A program made the translations under genes and the position numbers. From NCBI GenBank assembly GCA_944320465.1, contig CALUHO010000010.1:1-64000 (forward strand): a DNA stretch of 64,000 nucleotides. The letters run 5' to 3'. The DNA is from an uncultured Bacteroidales bacterium (lineage in GTDB: Bacteria; Bacteroidota; Bacteroidia; Bacteroidales; P3). This document shows, in pieces, positions 1-8,288 of this stretch (the stretch's first letter is position 1; each line of letters begins with the position of its first letter). The notes under the pieces are model-generated. The model was not told where the DNA came from. It did no database searches and saw only the letters and a program-made list of their open reading frames with translations.

Positions 1-198
1 GATGGTGCAGCCGTCCTGCGCACGGAAGTCTGCGCGCTTGCTACCGCAAACTGCGACATCCGGCATCGCCTCGGCATAGCTCAAGCGAGGTGCGTGCTTG
101 GCTCTGCGCTCGGCTCGCACGGATGGTACAGCCGTCCTGCGCACGGAAGTCTGCGCGCTTGCTACCGCAAACTGCGACATCCGGCATCGCCTCGGCAT
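1..198. repeat. Imperfect 121-bp-period direct duplication
   Basis: Bases 1-77 recur almost perfectly at 122-198 (one difference seen, g/a near the seventh base). The spacer and repeats share pieces (for example the string tgcgctcggctcgcac) with the hairpin-rich repeat family near 60.97-61.3 kb. No convincing gene is encoded; an open frame from 94 runs through it only by chance into the permease gene. Confidence 0.7.
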
Positions 199-225
199 TC
201 CATAATAATAGACAACGCTACCGTC

Positions 226-1512
226 ATGAAACATATCAAGTTCCGCCTTATCCTGATGAACTTTTTCCAGTTCGCCGTCTGGGGCGCCTATCTGACCTCG
301 ATGGGAACTTATTTGGGCAAAATCGGCTTGGGAGAAAAAATCGGTCTTTTCTACGCCATGCAAGGGATTGTATCCCTGTTCATGCCCGCCGTCATCGGTA
401 TCGTGGCCGACCGCTGGATTCCCGCCCAACGCCTCTTAGGCTATTGCCATCTTTTGGCCGCTGCTTTCATGGCCGCTGCCGGCATCTATTGCGTGGGGGC
501 GGAACCCGTTTCATTCTCCTGGCTGTTCACATTCTATTCCCTCAGCGTGGCCTTTTATATGCCCACTTTGGCGCTTTCCAATTCGGTGGCATACAATGCA
601 TTGGATAAAGCAGGGCTGGACACGGTCAAGGATTTTCCGCCCATCCGGGTCTTCGGGACGATAGGTTTTATCTGCTCGATGTGGATTGTGGATCTCCTTG
701 GTTTTCAAGATACGCATTTCCAGTTCTTTGTATGTGCCGCTTGGGGGCTTCTGCTGGCCGTTTATGCCCATACTTTGCCGGCCTGCCCGGTCAGTCGAGG
801 TTCGGGTCAGAAGAAAACCTTGGCCGAAGCCATGGGCTTGAAAGCCTTTCTCCTGTTCAAGCAGAAAAAGATGGCGCTTTTCTTCATCTTTTCCATGCTC
901 CTTGGCGTTTCCCTCCAGATTACCAACGGTTTCGCCAATCCGTTCATCAGCAGTTTCGCCACCATTCCCGAATATGCCGATACCTTCGGCGTGCAACATG
1001 CCAATCTTCTGATTTCGCTTTCCCAGATTAGCGAGACCTGCTGCATTCTGCTGATTCCGTTCTTCCTAAGCCGTTTCGGCATCAAGAAGGTGATGCTGAT
1101 TGCCATGTTCGCCTGGGTGTTCCGTTTCGGGCTGTTCGGCTTGGGCAATCCCGGCAGCGGGGTTTGGATGTTCGTGCTTTCGATGATTGTTTATGGGGTG
1201 GCGTTCGACTTCTTCAATATCTCCGGATCCCTTTTCGTGGACAAGGAAACCGATATCTCGATCCGGTCCAGTGCGCAGGGGCTGTTTGTGTTGATGACCA
1301 ATGGTTTCGGGGCTACTATCGGCACGCTTTCGGCGCAGGCGGTCGTGAACCGTTTTGTGGATTTCAACAGCACGGCACCTCAGGTAGAAGGCTGGAGCCA
1401 CGCTTGGTTCGTCTTTGCAGCTTACGCCTTGGTGGTCGCCCTCCTTTTCATGTTTGTTTTCCGGTACAAGGAGGAAATGGGCGACAAGGCGCATCAGCTC
1501 AAGAACCTGTAG
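226..1512 (+). CDS. MFS permease, nucleoside:H+ symporter type
   Basis: This encodes a 428-residue polytopic inner-membrane transporter of the major facilitator superfamily, closest in appearance to the nucleoside:proton symporter family (NupG/XapB relatives), which import nucleosides with protons. About twelve hydrophobic segments are visible, beginning with LILMNFFQFAVWGAYL, and the length is normal for the family. I start at ATG 226: the same frame is open back to 94, but that part lies in the duplicated repeat and reads as Arg/Ser/His-rich sequence unlike a permease N-terminus. tatD follows 30 bp downstream on the same strand, so the two may be co-transcribed. The exact substrate cannot be read from sequence. 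Confidence 0.85.
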   Translation: MKHIKFRLILMNFFQFAVWGAYLTSMGTYLGKIGLGEKIGLFYAMQGIVSLFMPAVIGIVADRWIPAQRLLGYCHLLAAAFMAAAGIYCVGAEPVSFSWLFTFYSLSVAFYMPTLALSNSVAYNALDKAGLDTVKDFPPIRVFGTIGFICSMWIVDLLGFQDTHFQFFVCAAWGLLLAVYAHTLPACPVSRGSGQKKTLAEAMGLKAFLLFKQKKMALFFIFSMLLGVSLQITNGFANPFISSFATIPEYADTFGVQHANLLISLSQISETCCILLIPFFLSRFGIKKVMLIAMFAWVFRFGLFGLGNPGSGVWMFVLSMIVYGVAFDFFNISGSLFVDKETDISIRSSAQGLFVLMTNGFGATIGTLSAQAVVNRFVDFNSTAPQVEGWSHAWFVFAAYALVVALLFMFVFRYKEEMGDKAHQLKNL

Positions 1513-1542
1513 AAACCGCATATATTATTATTGTCATTGGCA

Positions 1543-2532
1543 ATGAAATGGATTGATACCCATACCCATATCTATGAGCCGGCGGAGGATCAGGGCGATG
1601 CCGACAGCTGCGTGCGGCGAGCCTTGGAGGCCGGTGTCTTCAAGCAAATCCTGGGCGGCGTGGATTTGTCCACGATCCGGCCCATCCGGGAAATCTGCGA
1701 ACGCTATCCGGGTCAGCTGTATCCCACCATCGGCCTGCATCCCACCGAAGTGAAAGAAGATTACGTCTCGGTTTTGGACAAGGTCTATTCGGAACTTTCC
1801 GCTTGGAATGCCGTTGCGATGCCGCTTCCGCCCCAATCCCGTCCCGTTCGAGGTTCAGCTGCCGTACAGCATGGTTCCCAGTCCGGTTCCGCGCAATTTG
1901 CAGACGTGGCGGTAGCTGAAGCCCTTTCCGGCTCCGCTTCGACGGCGGATGCACCGGCTTCTGTCCTGTCCCCATCTCCCGCCCCTCAGGCTTCGGCAGG
2001 AGGAACCTTTTCAGGAGGATTCCGTTACGTGGCCGTGGGCGAAATCGGCATGGACCTTTATTGGGACAAGACTTATGCCCGTCAGCAGGAGGATGCCTTC
2101 CGGATCCAGCTCGAATGGGCTAAATCCTTGAATCTTCCCGTGGTCCTCCATGTGCGCAACGCCTTTGAGGAAGCCTGGCATGTCCTGTCCAAAGCGCAGG
2201 ACGGTCGTTTAAAAGGTGTGTTCCATTGTTATAGCGGCAGTCTGGAACAGTCCAGGCGCGTCCTCGATTTGGGTTTTCTCTTCGGCATCGGGGGTGTCTT
2301 GACCTTCAAGAACGCCAAGCTCCCTGAAATCGTGCGCCAGCTGCCTTTGGAATCGTTGCTGTTGGAAACGGATGCCCCGTATCTGGCCCCCGTCCCCTAT
2401 CGGGGAAAACCCAACGAGGGGGCTTATATCCCGTTGATAGGGCAGAAACTGGCCGAATGCCTCGCGTTGCCTGTGGCCGCTATTGCCGAAGCTACTACCG
2501 CCAACGCCCAGCGTCTGTTCCATCTTTTATGA
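1543..2532 (+). CDS. tatD: TatD family metal-dependent hydrolase (DNase-like)
   Basis: A cytoplasmic TIM-barrel metallohydrolase of the TatD family; characterised members are 3'-5' exonucleases involved in DNA repair. The expected metal ligands are all visible: DTHTH near residues 5-9, GEIGMD near 166-171, the His in VVLHVRNA, the His in GVFHCYSG and the Asp in LLETDAPYL. ATG 1543 is preferred over an in-frame TTG at 1531. The product has 329 residues, about 60-70 more than typical TatD, because a low-complexity Ala/Ser/Pro/Gly insertion occupies roughly residues 89-158 between the strand ending in GLHPTEV and the GEIG motif. The barrel motifs on both sides are intact, so the enzyme may still be functional. 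Confidence 0.92.
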   Translation: MKWIDTHTHIYEPAEDQGDADSCVRRALEAGVFKQILGGVDLSTIRPIREICERYPGQLYPTIGLHPTEVKEDYVSVLDKVYSELSAWNAVAMPLPPQSRPVRGSAAVQHGSQSGSAQFADVAVAEALSGSASTADAPASVLSPSPAPQASAGGTFSGGFRYVAVGEIGMDLYWDKTYARQQEDAFRIQLEWAKSLNLPVVLHVRNAFEEAWHVLSKAQDGRLKGVFHCYSGSLEQSRRVLDLGFLFGIGGVLTFKNAKLPEIVRQLPLESLLLETDAPYLAPVPYRGKPNEGAYIPLIGQKLAECLALPVAAIAEATTANAQRLFHLL

Positions 2533-2600
2533 CCCGTATGCCGATGAGAAAAGAATCGTTGCCAGTATCTGAGATTGCAGGGCATGGGGCTCAGTGAGAC

Positions 2601-2644
2601 TTCAATGTGGATTCGGAGTGGGTTCAATGCGGATTCGGTTTGGG
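2601..2644. repeat. Two tandem 22-bp repeats upstream of trpS
   Basis: Two head-to-tail 22-bp units (2601-2622 and 2623-2644) differ at three positions and are followed by a partial third (ttcaaaa). They lie immediately upstream of the trpS promoter boxes. They could be a protein-binding site or a chance duplication. Confidence 0.6.
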
Positions 2645-2658
2645 TTCAAAATAAAAGT

Positions 2659-2689
2659 TTTGCATCTGGGATGCTTTTTAGTACATTTG
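2659..2689 (+). promoter_or_regulatory. trpS promoter, Bacteroidetes type
   Basis: A -33 box TTTG (2659-2662) is followed after 19 bp by a -7 box TACATTTG (2682-2689), matching the Bacteroidetes primary sigma consensus TTTG-N19/21-TAnnTTTG. The start codon of trpS lies 31 bp beyond the -7 box. Confidence 0.7.
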
Positions 2690-2720
2690 CATTTTTACAC
2701 TAAAGCTAAATAGAAATATT

Positions 2721-3710
2721 ATGAAAAGGATAGTAGTGAGCGGCATCCGCCCCACAGGGAACTTGCATCTTGGGAACTATTTCGGTGCTTTGCGCAACTT
2801 CATCCGGATGCAGGACGAATACAATTGCTATTTCTTCATTGCCGACTACCATAGCCTTACGACCCATCCCCATCCCGATCATCTGCGTCAGAATGTCAAG
2901 CAGATACTGGCATCTTATATCGCTTGCGGCATGGATCCCGAAAAGGTGGCGATTTATGCCCAGAGCGACCTACCCGAGACGGTAGAGCTTTACCTCTTTC
3001 TCAATATGAACGCTTATCTTGGCGAATTGGAACGCTGCACTTCGTTCAAGGACAAGGCTCGCCAGAATCCTGACAACATCAATGCCGGCCTCTTGACCTA
3101 TCCTACCTTGATGGCAGCCGATATCCTGATTCACAAGGCCGATTACGTGCCGGTAGGCAAGGATCAGGAGCAGCATCTGGAGATGACGCGGACCTTCGCC
3201 CACCGTTTCAACAGTATTTACGGGATGGATTACTTCGGTCAGCCTCAAGCTTTCAATTTCGGGAGCAACCTGGTCAAGATTCCGGGGCTGGACGGCAGCG
3301 GCAAGATGGGCAAGTCCGAAAGCGGCAACAACGCCATTTTCCTGACCGATGACGATGCTGTGATTCGCAAGAAAATCATGCGGGCCACCACCGATTCCGG
3401 CCCGGTTGAAATGAACCAGCAGAAGCCCGAGGTGATTGCCAACCTTTTCCAGCTGGTCAAGGTGCTTTGCAGCGAGGAAACCTACAAGAGTTTCGACGAG
3501 GCCTATAACAATTGCACGATTCGTTACGGGGATTTGAAGAAGCAGCTGGCGGAAGATACCATTAAGTTTGTGGCTCCTTTCCGTGAACGCATACAGGAAA
3601 TCCTGGCGGACGATGCCTATCTGGAAAAAGTCCGTCGTGTCGGTGCGGAGAAAGCGCATGAAAGCGCCTCCAAGACAGTGAGAGAGGTGCGGAATATCAT
3701 AGGATTTTAA
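2721..3710 (+). CDS. trpS: Tryptophanyl-tRNA synthetase
   Basis: Class I aminoacyl-tRNA synthetase that charges tRNA-Trp with tryptophan in the cytoplasm. The product has 329 residues, the normal bacterial size. The HIGH-type signature appears as TGNLHLGNYFG near the N-terminus and the KMSKS-type loop as KMGKSESG near residue 197. The start ATG at 2721 follows a good promoter. The stop codon is only 3 bp from the ATG of hflX, so the two genes very probably form one transcript. Confidence 0.97.
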   Translation: MKRIVVSGIRPTGNLHLGNYFGALRNFIRMQDEYNCYFFIADYHSLTTHPHPDHLRQNVKQILASYIACGMDPEKVAIYAQSDLPETVELYLFLNMNAYLGELERCTSFKDKARQNPDNINAGLLTYPTLMAADILIHKADYVPVGKDQEQHLEMTRTFAHRFNSIYGMDYFGQPQAFNFGSNLVKIPGLDGSGKMGKSESGNNAIFLTDDDAVIRKKIMRATTDSGPVEMNQQKPEVIANLFQLVKVLCSEETYKSFDEAYNNCTIRYGDLKKQLAEDTIKFVAPFRERIQEILADDAYLEKVRRVGAEKAHESASKTVREVRNIIGF

Positions 3711-3713
3711 TTG

Positions 3714-4976
3714 ATGGCATACCTTGTAACAAAGAAGACGGCCGAACGCGCGGTGCTGGTCGGCATCGCCACCGGCGTAGTCAGCGTGGAGAAGGAATCG
3801 GAGTATTTGGACGAACTGGCTTTTCTGGCCGATACCGCCGGGGCGGTGGTCGAGAAGCGTTTTATCCAGAAGTTGGATTTGCCCAACGGCAAATATTATA
3901 TAGGGTCCGGCAAGCTCGAAGAAGTCAAGACCTATGTGACGGCCGAGAAGATCGACATGGTGATTTTCGATGACGAATTGGGGCCGGCGCAGCTGAGGAA
4001 CCTGGAGGGCGAGCTCAAATGCAAGATATTGGACAGGACCACCTTGATTCTGGACATTTTTGCCAAGCATGCAAGGACGGCCCATGCCCGTACTCAGGTG
4101 GAATTGGCGCAGTACCAATATCTGCTGCCTCGTCTGACCCGTATGTGGACCCACTTGAGCAAGCAGCGGGGCGGGGTAGGGATGCGAGGCCCCGGAGAAA
4201 AGGAAATCGAGACCGACCGCCGGGTCATCCACGACAAGATTGCCCTTCTAAAAAACAAGCTGGCCGAAATCGACAAGCAGAAAGTGACCCAGCGCAAGAA
4301 CCGTATCGCGATGGTGCGGGTCGCCTTGGTCGGCTATACGAACGTGGGCAAGTCCACGATTATGAACCTGATTAGCAAGTCGGACGTGCTGGCGGAAAAC
4401 AAGCTGTTCGCCACCTTGGACACCACGGTCCGCAAGGTGGTGATCGGAAACCTGCCGTTCCTGTTGTCCGATACGGTGGGTTTTATCCGCAAGCTGCCCC
4501 ATAGCCTGGTCGAGTCGTTCAAATCGACCCTGGACGAGGTGAGGGAGAGCGATATTCTGTTGCATGTGGTCGATATTTCCCATCCCGAATTTGAAGAGCA
4601 GTTGCAGGTAGTTCAGCAGACGTTGAGCGAGATAGGAGCGGCAGACAAAAAGATTATCGTGGTATTCAACAAGATCGATGCCTATACCTATGAAGAGAAG
4701 GATCCGGATGATTTGAGCCCGGCTACCAAGCGCAATTACAGTCTGGAGGATTTGAAGAAGATGTGGTATGCCAAGGAGAACGCGCCTTGCATTTTCATTT
4801 CGGCGGCCAGGAAAGAGAATGTGGAAGAGTTCCGGCAGATGTTGTACGAGGAAGTCAAGAAGGTTCATTTGACCCGCTATCCGTACGACAAGTTGTTGTA
4901 CGAGGATGCATGGACGCAGGCAGGGGATGCGGAAGCGGCGGAATTTGAAACGGATATGATGACTGAAGAAGGCTGA
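3714..4976 (+). CDS. hflX: GTPase HflX
   Basis: A ribosome-associated GTPase of the HflX family, known to split stalled 70S ribosomes under stress. The 420-residue product shows the N-terminal glycine-rich HflX domain (motif RGPGEKEIETDRR near residue 160), then the G domain: Walker A GYTNVGKST, G3 DTVGF, and G4 NKID. The ORF could begin at TTG 3711, but ATG 3714 is the natural start, directly after the trpS stop, which suggests translational coupling. A Glu/Asp-rich tail closes the protein, as in other Bacteroidetes HflX. Confidence 0.95.
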   Translation: MAYLVTKKTAERAVLVGIATGVVSVEKESEYLDELAFLADTAGAVVEKRFIQKLDLPNGKYYIGSGKLEEVKTYVTAEKIDMVIFDDELGPAQLRNLEGELKCKILDRTTLILDIFAKHARTAHARTQVELAQYQYLLPRLTRMWTHLSKQRGGVGMRGPGEKEIETDRRVIHDKIALLKNKLAEIDKQKVTQRKNRIAMVRVALVGYTNVGKSTIMNLISKSDVLAENKLFATLDTTVRKVVIGNLPFLLSDTVGFIRKLPHSLVESFKSTLDEVRESDILLHVVDISHPEFEEQLQVVQQTLSEIGAADKKIIVVFNKIDAYTYEEKDPDDLSPATKRNYSLEDLKKMWYAKENAPCIFISAARKENVEEFRQMLYEEVKKVHLTRYPYDKLLYEDAWTQAGDAEAAEFETDMMTEEG

Positions 4977-5034
4977 AATGTTCCGGTTTTCGGAGAAAAA
5001 TGCCAAAAAGGATGCGGCAAAAGGGGACAAAAAC

Positions 5035-5064
5035 TTTGATGTATTAAAATTATTTGTAAATTAG
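5035..5064 (+). promoter_or_regulatory. Possible promoter of the tRNA-Ser gene
   Basis: TTTG (5035-5038), 18 bp, then TAAATTAG (5057-5064), a partial match to the TAnnTTTG -7 box, in an A/T-rich stretch between hflX and the tRNA. The -7 box is imperfect, so this is a weak call. Confidence 0.3.
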
Positions 5065-5161
5065 CCGCCGCTTTGAAAAGGGCTGTAGCCTTTTGAGATA
5101 AGCGAACATGAAGAAAATAAGAAAGTTAAGACTGCGATATTGAGTTGTGGTCGGTTTGAAT

Positions 5162-5249
5162 GGAGAGGTGGCCGAGTGGTCGAAGGCGCACGCCTGGAAA
5201 GTGTGTAAGCGTCAAAAGCGCTTCCAGGGTTCGAATCCCTGTCTCTCCG
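5162..5249 (+). tRNA. tRNA-Ser (anticodon GGA)
   Basis: An 88-nt tRNA with a long variable arm, as expected for serine. The acceptor stem GGAGAGG pairs with TCTCTCC (5242-5248), the discriminator base is G 5249, and no CCA is encoded. The anticodon stem CACGC/GTGTG encloses loop CTGGAAA with anticodon GGA at 5196-5198, reading UCC/UCU. The T-arm has the GGTTCGAATCC core. The exb operon starts about 90 bp downstream. Confidence 0.96.
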
Positions 5250-5340
5250 CAAGGATCGCAGCGAATCAAAATCTGAGGGTTCGTGAGGTTCGTGAAAAAA
5301 CAATAAAAGGAATAACCAAAAGTAAAAAAGTTCTATCATT

Positions 5341-6147
5341 ATGAAAAAACTGATTGCATCCCTTTTAGTAGGAGCTTCACTTGTTTTGGGTTCTGTCATG
5401 GCGCAGGATACGACTGCTGCCGCTGCTGCCCAGAATGACTCTGCCGCTGCTGTAGAGCAAACTGTTGCCACTGAAGATGTCGCTATGACTCCGGCAACCC
5501 AACAGACGGAAGAAAAGACCTTCCACCAAGCCCTTAAACAGAAATTCATCGAAGGGGGTGTGCCATGGATGACCCCTATTTTGCTCGTGTTCATCTTGGG
5601 TCTTGCTTTGGTTTTCGAACGTATTATTTATTTGAACCTTTCCACGACCAATACCACGAAGTTGCTTGCCAAGGTTGAAGATGCCTTGCAGAATGGTGGT
5701 ATCGAAGCTGCGAAGGATGTTTGCCGAAATACCCGTGGCCCTGTGGCCAGCATCTTCTACCAAGGCTTGGAACGTTCCAACGAAGGTGTTGAAGGCATTG
5801 AGAAGTCTGTTACCGCTTACGGTGGCGTTCAGGTAGGCCGTCTGGAAAAGAACCTCGGCTGGATTTCCTGGTCTATCGCTATCGCGCCTATGTTAGGGTT
5901 CTTGGGTACGGTAGTAGGTATGGTTCAGGCGTTCGATGACATTGAAGCTGCTGGTGATATCAGCCCGACCGTTGTTGCCGGTGGTATGAAGGTGGCCTTG
6001 ATTACGACCGTATTCGGTCTTATTGTCGCCATTATCGTTCAAACATTCTATAACTATCTGAGTTCTAAGATTGACGGCATTGTCAACAAGATGGAAGATG
6101 CTTCGATTTCTTTCATGGACCTGGTTGCTAAATATATCCAGAAATAA
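5341..6147 (+). CDS. exbB: ExbB/TolQ/MotA-family proton channel protein
   Basis: Inner-membrane proton channel subunit that, with ExbD, energises TonB or a Tol-like system. The 268-residue product starts with a cleavable-looking hydrophobic segment (KKLIASLLVGASLVLG) followed by an Ala/Thr/Gln-rich stretch to about residue 60, then a membrane segment (ILLVFILGLALVFERIIYL) and the conserved MotA_ExbB block with GWISWSIAIAPMLGFLGTVVGM and VAGGMKVALITTVFGLIVAI. The N-terminal extension is common in Bacteroidetes ExbB. It is the first gene of a four-gene operon with a small membrane protein and two ExbD proteins, spaced 20, 5 and -1 bp. Confidence 0.93.
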   Translation: MKKLIASLLVGASLVLGSVMAQDTTAAAAAQNDSAAAVEQTVATEDVAMTPATQQTEEKTFHQALKQKFIEGGVPWMTPILLVFILGLALVFERIIYLNLSTTNTTKLLAKVEDALQNGGIEAAKDVCRNTRGPVASIFYQGLERSNEGVEGIEKSVTAYGGVQVGRLEKNLGWISWSIAIAPMLGFLGTVVGMVQAFDDIEAAGDISPTVVAGGMKVALITTVFGLIVAIIVQTFYNYLSSKIDGIVNKMEDASISFMDLVAKYIQK

Positions 6148-6167
6148 TAATTGGAGGAGGTTTCACT

Positions 6168-6500
6168 ATGGTATGGATTGACGTCTTGATGTACGTTGTC
6201 TATGTGTTGGCCATTATTGCTCTGGTGGCTGCTATAGGCTTCTCCATCGTCCAGTTTGGCGGCAATATCAAAAACAGCAAGTATACCTTGTTTGGTTTGC
6301 TGGGGTTGGTTGTCATCTTTGTGGTGTCCTATGCCCTTTCTTCGGGTACGGATATCAGTCCTGAGCTGTTTGAAAAAACAGGGTCCGATTACGGTTCATC
6401 CAAGCTGATAGGTGCAGGCATGTACACGATTTATGCAGTAATGGCATTGGCTGTAATCTCGATTGTAGTAACAGAAATTATCAGACCGTTTAAAAAATAA
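6168..6500 (+). CDS. Small three-helix membrane protein of the exb operon
   Basis: A 110-residue protein with three clear hydrophobic segments, at about residues 5-27, 38-58 and 85-105, separated by short polar loops. I do not recognise a named family. It sits between exbB and the first exbD with a strong purine-rich stretch (ggaggagg) 9 bp before the ATG. Small membrane proteins at this position occur in exb clusters of Bacteroidetes, so an accessory role in the proton-channel complex is a reasonable inference, but nothing in the sequence shows it directly. Confidence 0.8.
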   Translation: MVWIDVLMYVVYVLAIIALVAAIGFSIVQFGGNIKNSKYTLFGLLGLVVIFVVSYALSSGTDISPELFEKTGSDYGSSKLIGAGMYTIYAVMALAVISIVVTEIIRPFKK

Positions 6501-6505
6501 GAAGA

Positions 6506-7090
6506 ATGGCTAAAAAATCGGCAACCATCAGTTCGGGTTCCATGTCCGATATCTCATTCTTGCTGTTGACATTCTTCTTGTTGACATCATCTATGGATAC
6601 GGATACGGGGATTGCCCGGAAGCTGCCTCAGATGCTTCCGCCTGATGCGCCCAAGCCGGAAATCCACGACCGCAATGTTTTCAAGGTCGCGATTAATTTC
6701 CGGGACGAGCTGCAGGTGCAAGGGCAACTGTCCGACCTGTCTGTCTTGCGGGAGCAGGCAAAGGATTTTTTGGCAAATCCTTCCGGTGACCCGAAAAAAT
6801 CCGAGATTAAATTTGAGGAGATTCCTCTTTTAGGTTCCGTTCCGGTATCGAAAGGTGTGGTTTCTTTGAAAAGCGACCGGGGGACATCCTACGAGATGTA
6901 CATTAAAGTACAGAATGAAATCACTGCTGCGTTCCGGGAACTCCGCGATGAACTTTCTGAAGAAAAATTCGGGGTAAAGTTTGCGGATTTGACAAGGGAT
7001 GAACAAATCGAAGCAATTCAGGATGCGATTCCTTTGACCATTTCCGAGGCAGAGCCTACGAACGCGGTTATAAGCACAGGAGGTAACTAA
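6506..7090 (+). CDS. exbD: ExbD/TolR-family protein (first copy)
   Basis: Single-span inner-membrane protein of the ExbD/TolR family, partner of ExbB in using the proton gradient. The 194-residue product has the signature membrane segment SGSMSDISFLLLTFFLLTSS near residues 11-30, containing the conserved aspartate thought to carry protons, and a periplasmic domain after it. It is longer than E. coli ExbD (about 140 residues), with extra periplasmic sequence. Its stop codon overlaps the ATG of the second exbD by one base (TAATG), indicating translational coupling. Confidence 0.92.
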   Translation: MAKKSATISSGSMSDISFLLLTFFLLTSSMDTDTGIARKLPQMLPPDAPKPEIHDRNVFKVAINFRDELQVQGQLSDLSVLREQAKDFLANPSGDPKKSEIKFEEIPLLGSVPVSKGVVSLKSDRGTSYEMYIKVQNEITAAFRELRDELSEEKFGVKFADLTRDEQIEAIQDAIPLTISEAEPTNAVISTGGN

Positions 7091-7563
7091 TGGGAAGATT
7101 CAGAAGTAACGACAAGAAAGAAGCTCCGGAAATCAATACCGGAAGTATGAGTGACATTGTATTCATGTTCCTCTTCTTCTTCATGGTTATCACCACTATC
7201 CGTGAGGCTACCTTGTATGTGCGGATTTCGCCTCCAGGGGCTACCGAAGTCCAGAAGCTTGAAAAGAAATCTTTGGTGAGCTTCATTTACATCGGTCCTC
7301 CCATGGATGCAAAGAAGTACGGTACCGAGCCGCGTATCCAGCTGAACGACCAGATTTCGTCCACTCGTGATATTGCCCAGTTCATTGAAGCCGAGCGTAA
7401 TGCCCGTGATGAAGTGGATCGTCCTTTGATGACTACTTCTTTGAAGGCGGATCGTTCTGTGAAAATGGGGATCATTACGGATGTGAAGCAGGAATTGAGA
7501 AAGGTGAATGCATTGAAAATCAATTATTCTGCAGCTAAGACGAGAGATGTCTACGGAGAGTGA
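7090..7563 (+). CDS. exbD: ExbD/TolR-family protein (second copy)
   Basis: Second ExbD/TolR-type subunit, 157 residues, with the membrane segment SMSDIVFMFLFFFMVITT near residues 19-36 and its conserved Asp. The periplasmic part differs strongly from the first copy, so this is an old paralogue pair and not a recent duplication. Tandem exbD genes after exbB are typical of Bacteroidetes, where the two may form a heterodimer. It is the last gene of the operon and is followed by an intrinsic terminator. Confidence 0.92.
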   Translation: MGRFRSNDKKEAPEINTGSMSDIVFMFLFFFMVITTIREATLYVRISPPGATEVQKLEKKSLVSFIYIGPPMDAKKYGTEPRIQLNDQISSTRDIAQFIEAERNARDEVDRPLMTTSLKADRSVKMGIITDVKQELRKVNALKINYSAAKTRDVYGE

Positions 7564-7585
7564 AATGACTTTCTGTAGAAGAAAA

Positions 7586-7617
7586 GCCGAGCTAGTGTGT
7601 CTAGGTCGGCTTTTTTT
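7586..7617 (+). terminator. Intrinsic terminator of the exb operon
   Basis: Stem GCCGAGCTAG (7586-7595) pairs with CTAGGTCGGC (7601-7610) with one mismatch and a 5-nt loop, followed by seven T residues. Confidence 0.85.
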
Positions 7618-7733
7618 GTTGGTATGCTTTGAAGATTTTTTGTTTGGAGGGTGTTGATATGTGGATTTATCTGTAAGTTTGCCTTCCATAGACGCATGTT
7701 GGGAAAATTTATTGGCGTTATGATCTCTCCTGA

Positions 7734-8249
7734 TGGTGGGTTAATTTGCGAACGGAATCGATTACAGCTACTTCGGCCAATTTGAAGTGGGGTTCGCCCG
7801 AAGAAGGGGCATCGTTCATCTTGCGTTACAGTCTGGCTTCTCCGGTTTCATGGGATAGTGTCCATGTCATGACCGATACGGTTTTCTTGCTGGAGGATTT
7901 GCAACCCGAGACCGTCTATCTGTGGAGCGTGATGTCGTCCTGCTTGGGCGGAAATCATAGCGGCTGGGCTACCCGTCAGAATTTCGAGACTTCCCCGGTG
8001 GCTAATGAAAAGGATGATTCCCATGGGTTGCATGTCTATACGACTCCAGGACAATTGCATTTGTTGAATCCGGCGGCCTTGCCTCTGGGTAGGGTATGGA
8101 TTTACGGGACGGACGGGCATCTGCATGGGTGCTATCAGGTGGACAGTACAGAGAATGTTCTGATTCGGACGGAATTGTCTATGCAGGTGGCTATAGTGCT
8201 TGTGGAAAGCCAAGGCCGGATATACCGCTTCAAGGTATTGGTTTATTGA
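7734..8249 (+). pseudogene. Fibronectin type III-like C-terminal fragment, no proper start
   Basis: An open frame from 7734 to 8249 (stop TGA at 7731 upstream) has no ATG; only a TTG at 7746 could start it. The first ~85 residues read as a fibronectin type III domain (SITATSANLKWGSPEEGA, then LQPETVYLWSVMSSC). The last ~65 residues (from HGLHVYTTPGQLHLLNPAAL, ending IYRFKVLVY) resemble a type IX sorting domain in layout, with a GRVWIYGTDGHL segment. There is no signal peptide. The simplest view is the 3' remnant of a secreted FN3/type IX cargo protein whose front was deleted. A short cytoplasmic protein from TTG cannot be excluded. Confidence 0.6.
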
Positions 8250-8288
8250 TGGAAAGCCATAGAATTTCCGAGGTTAAAAAATGTTCTT

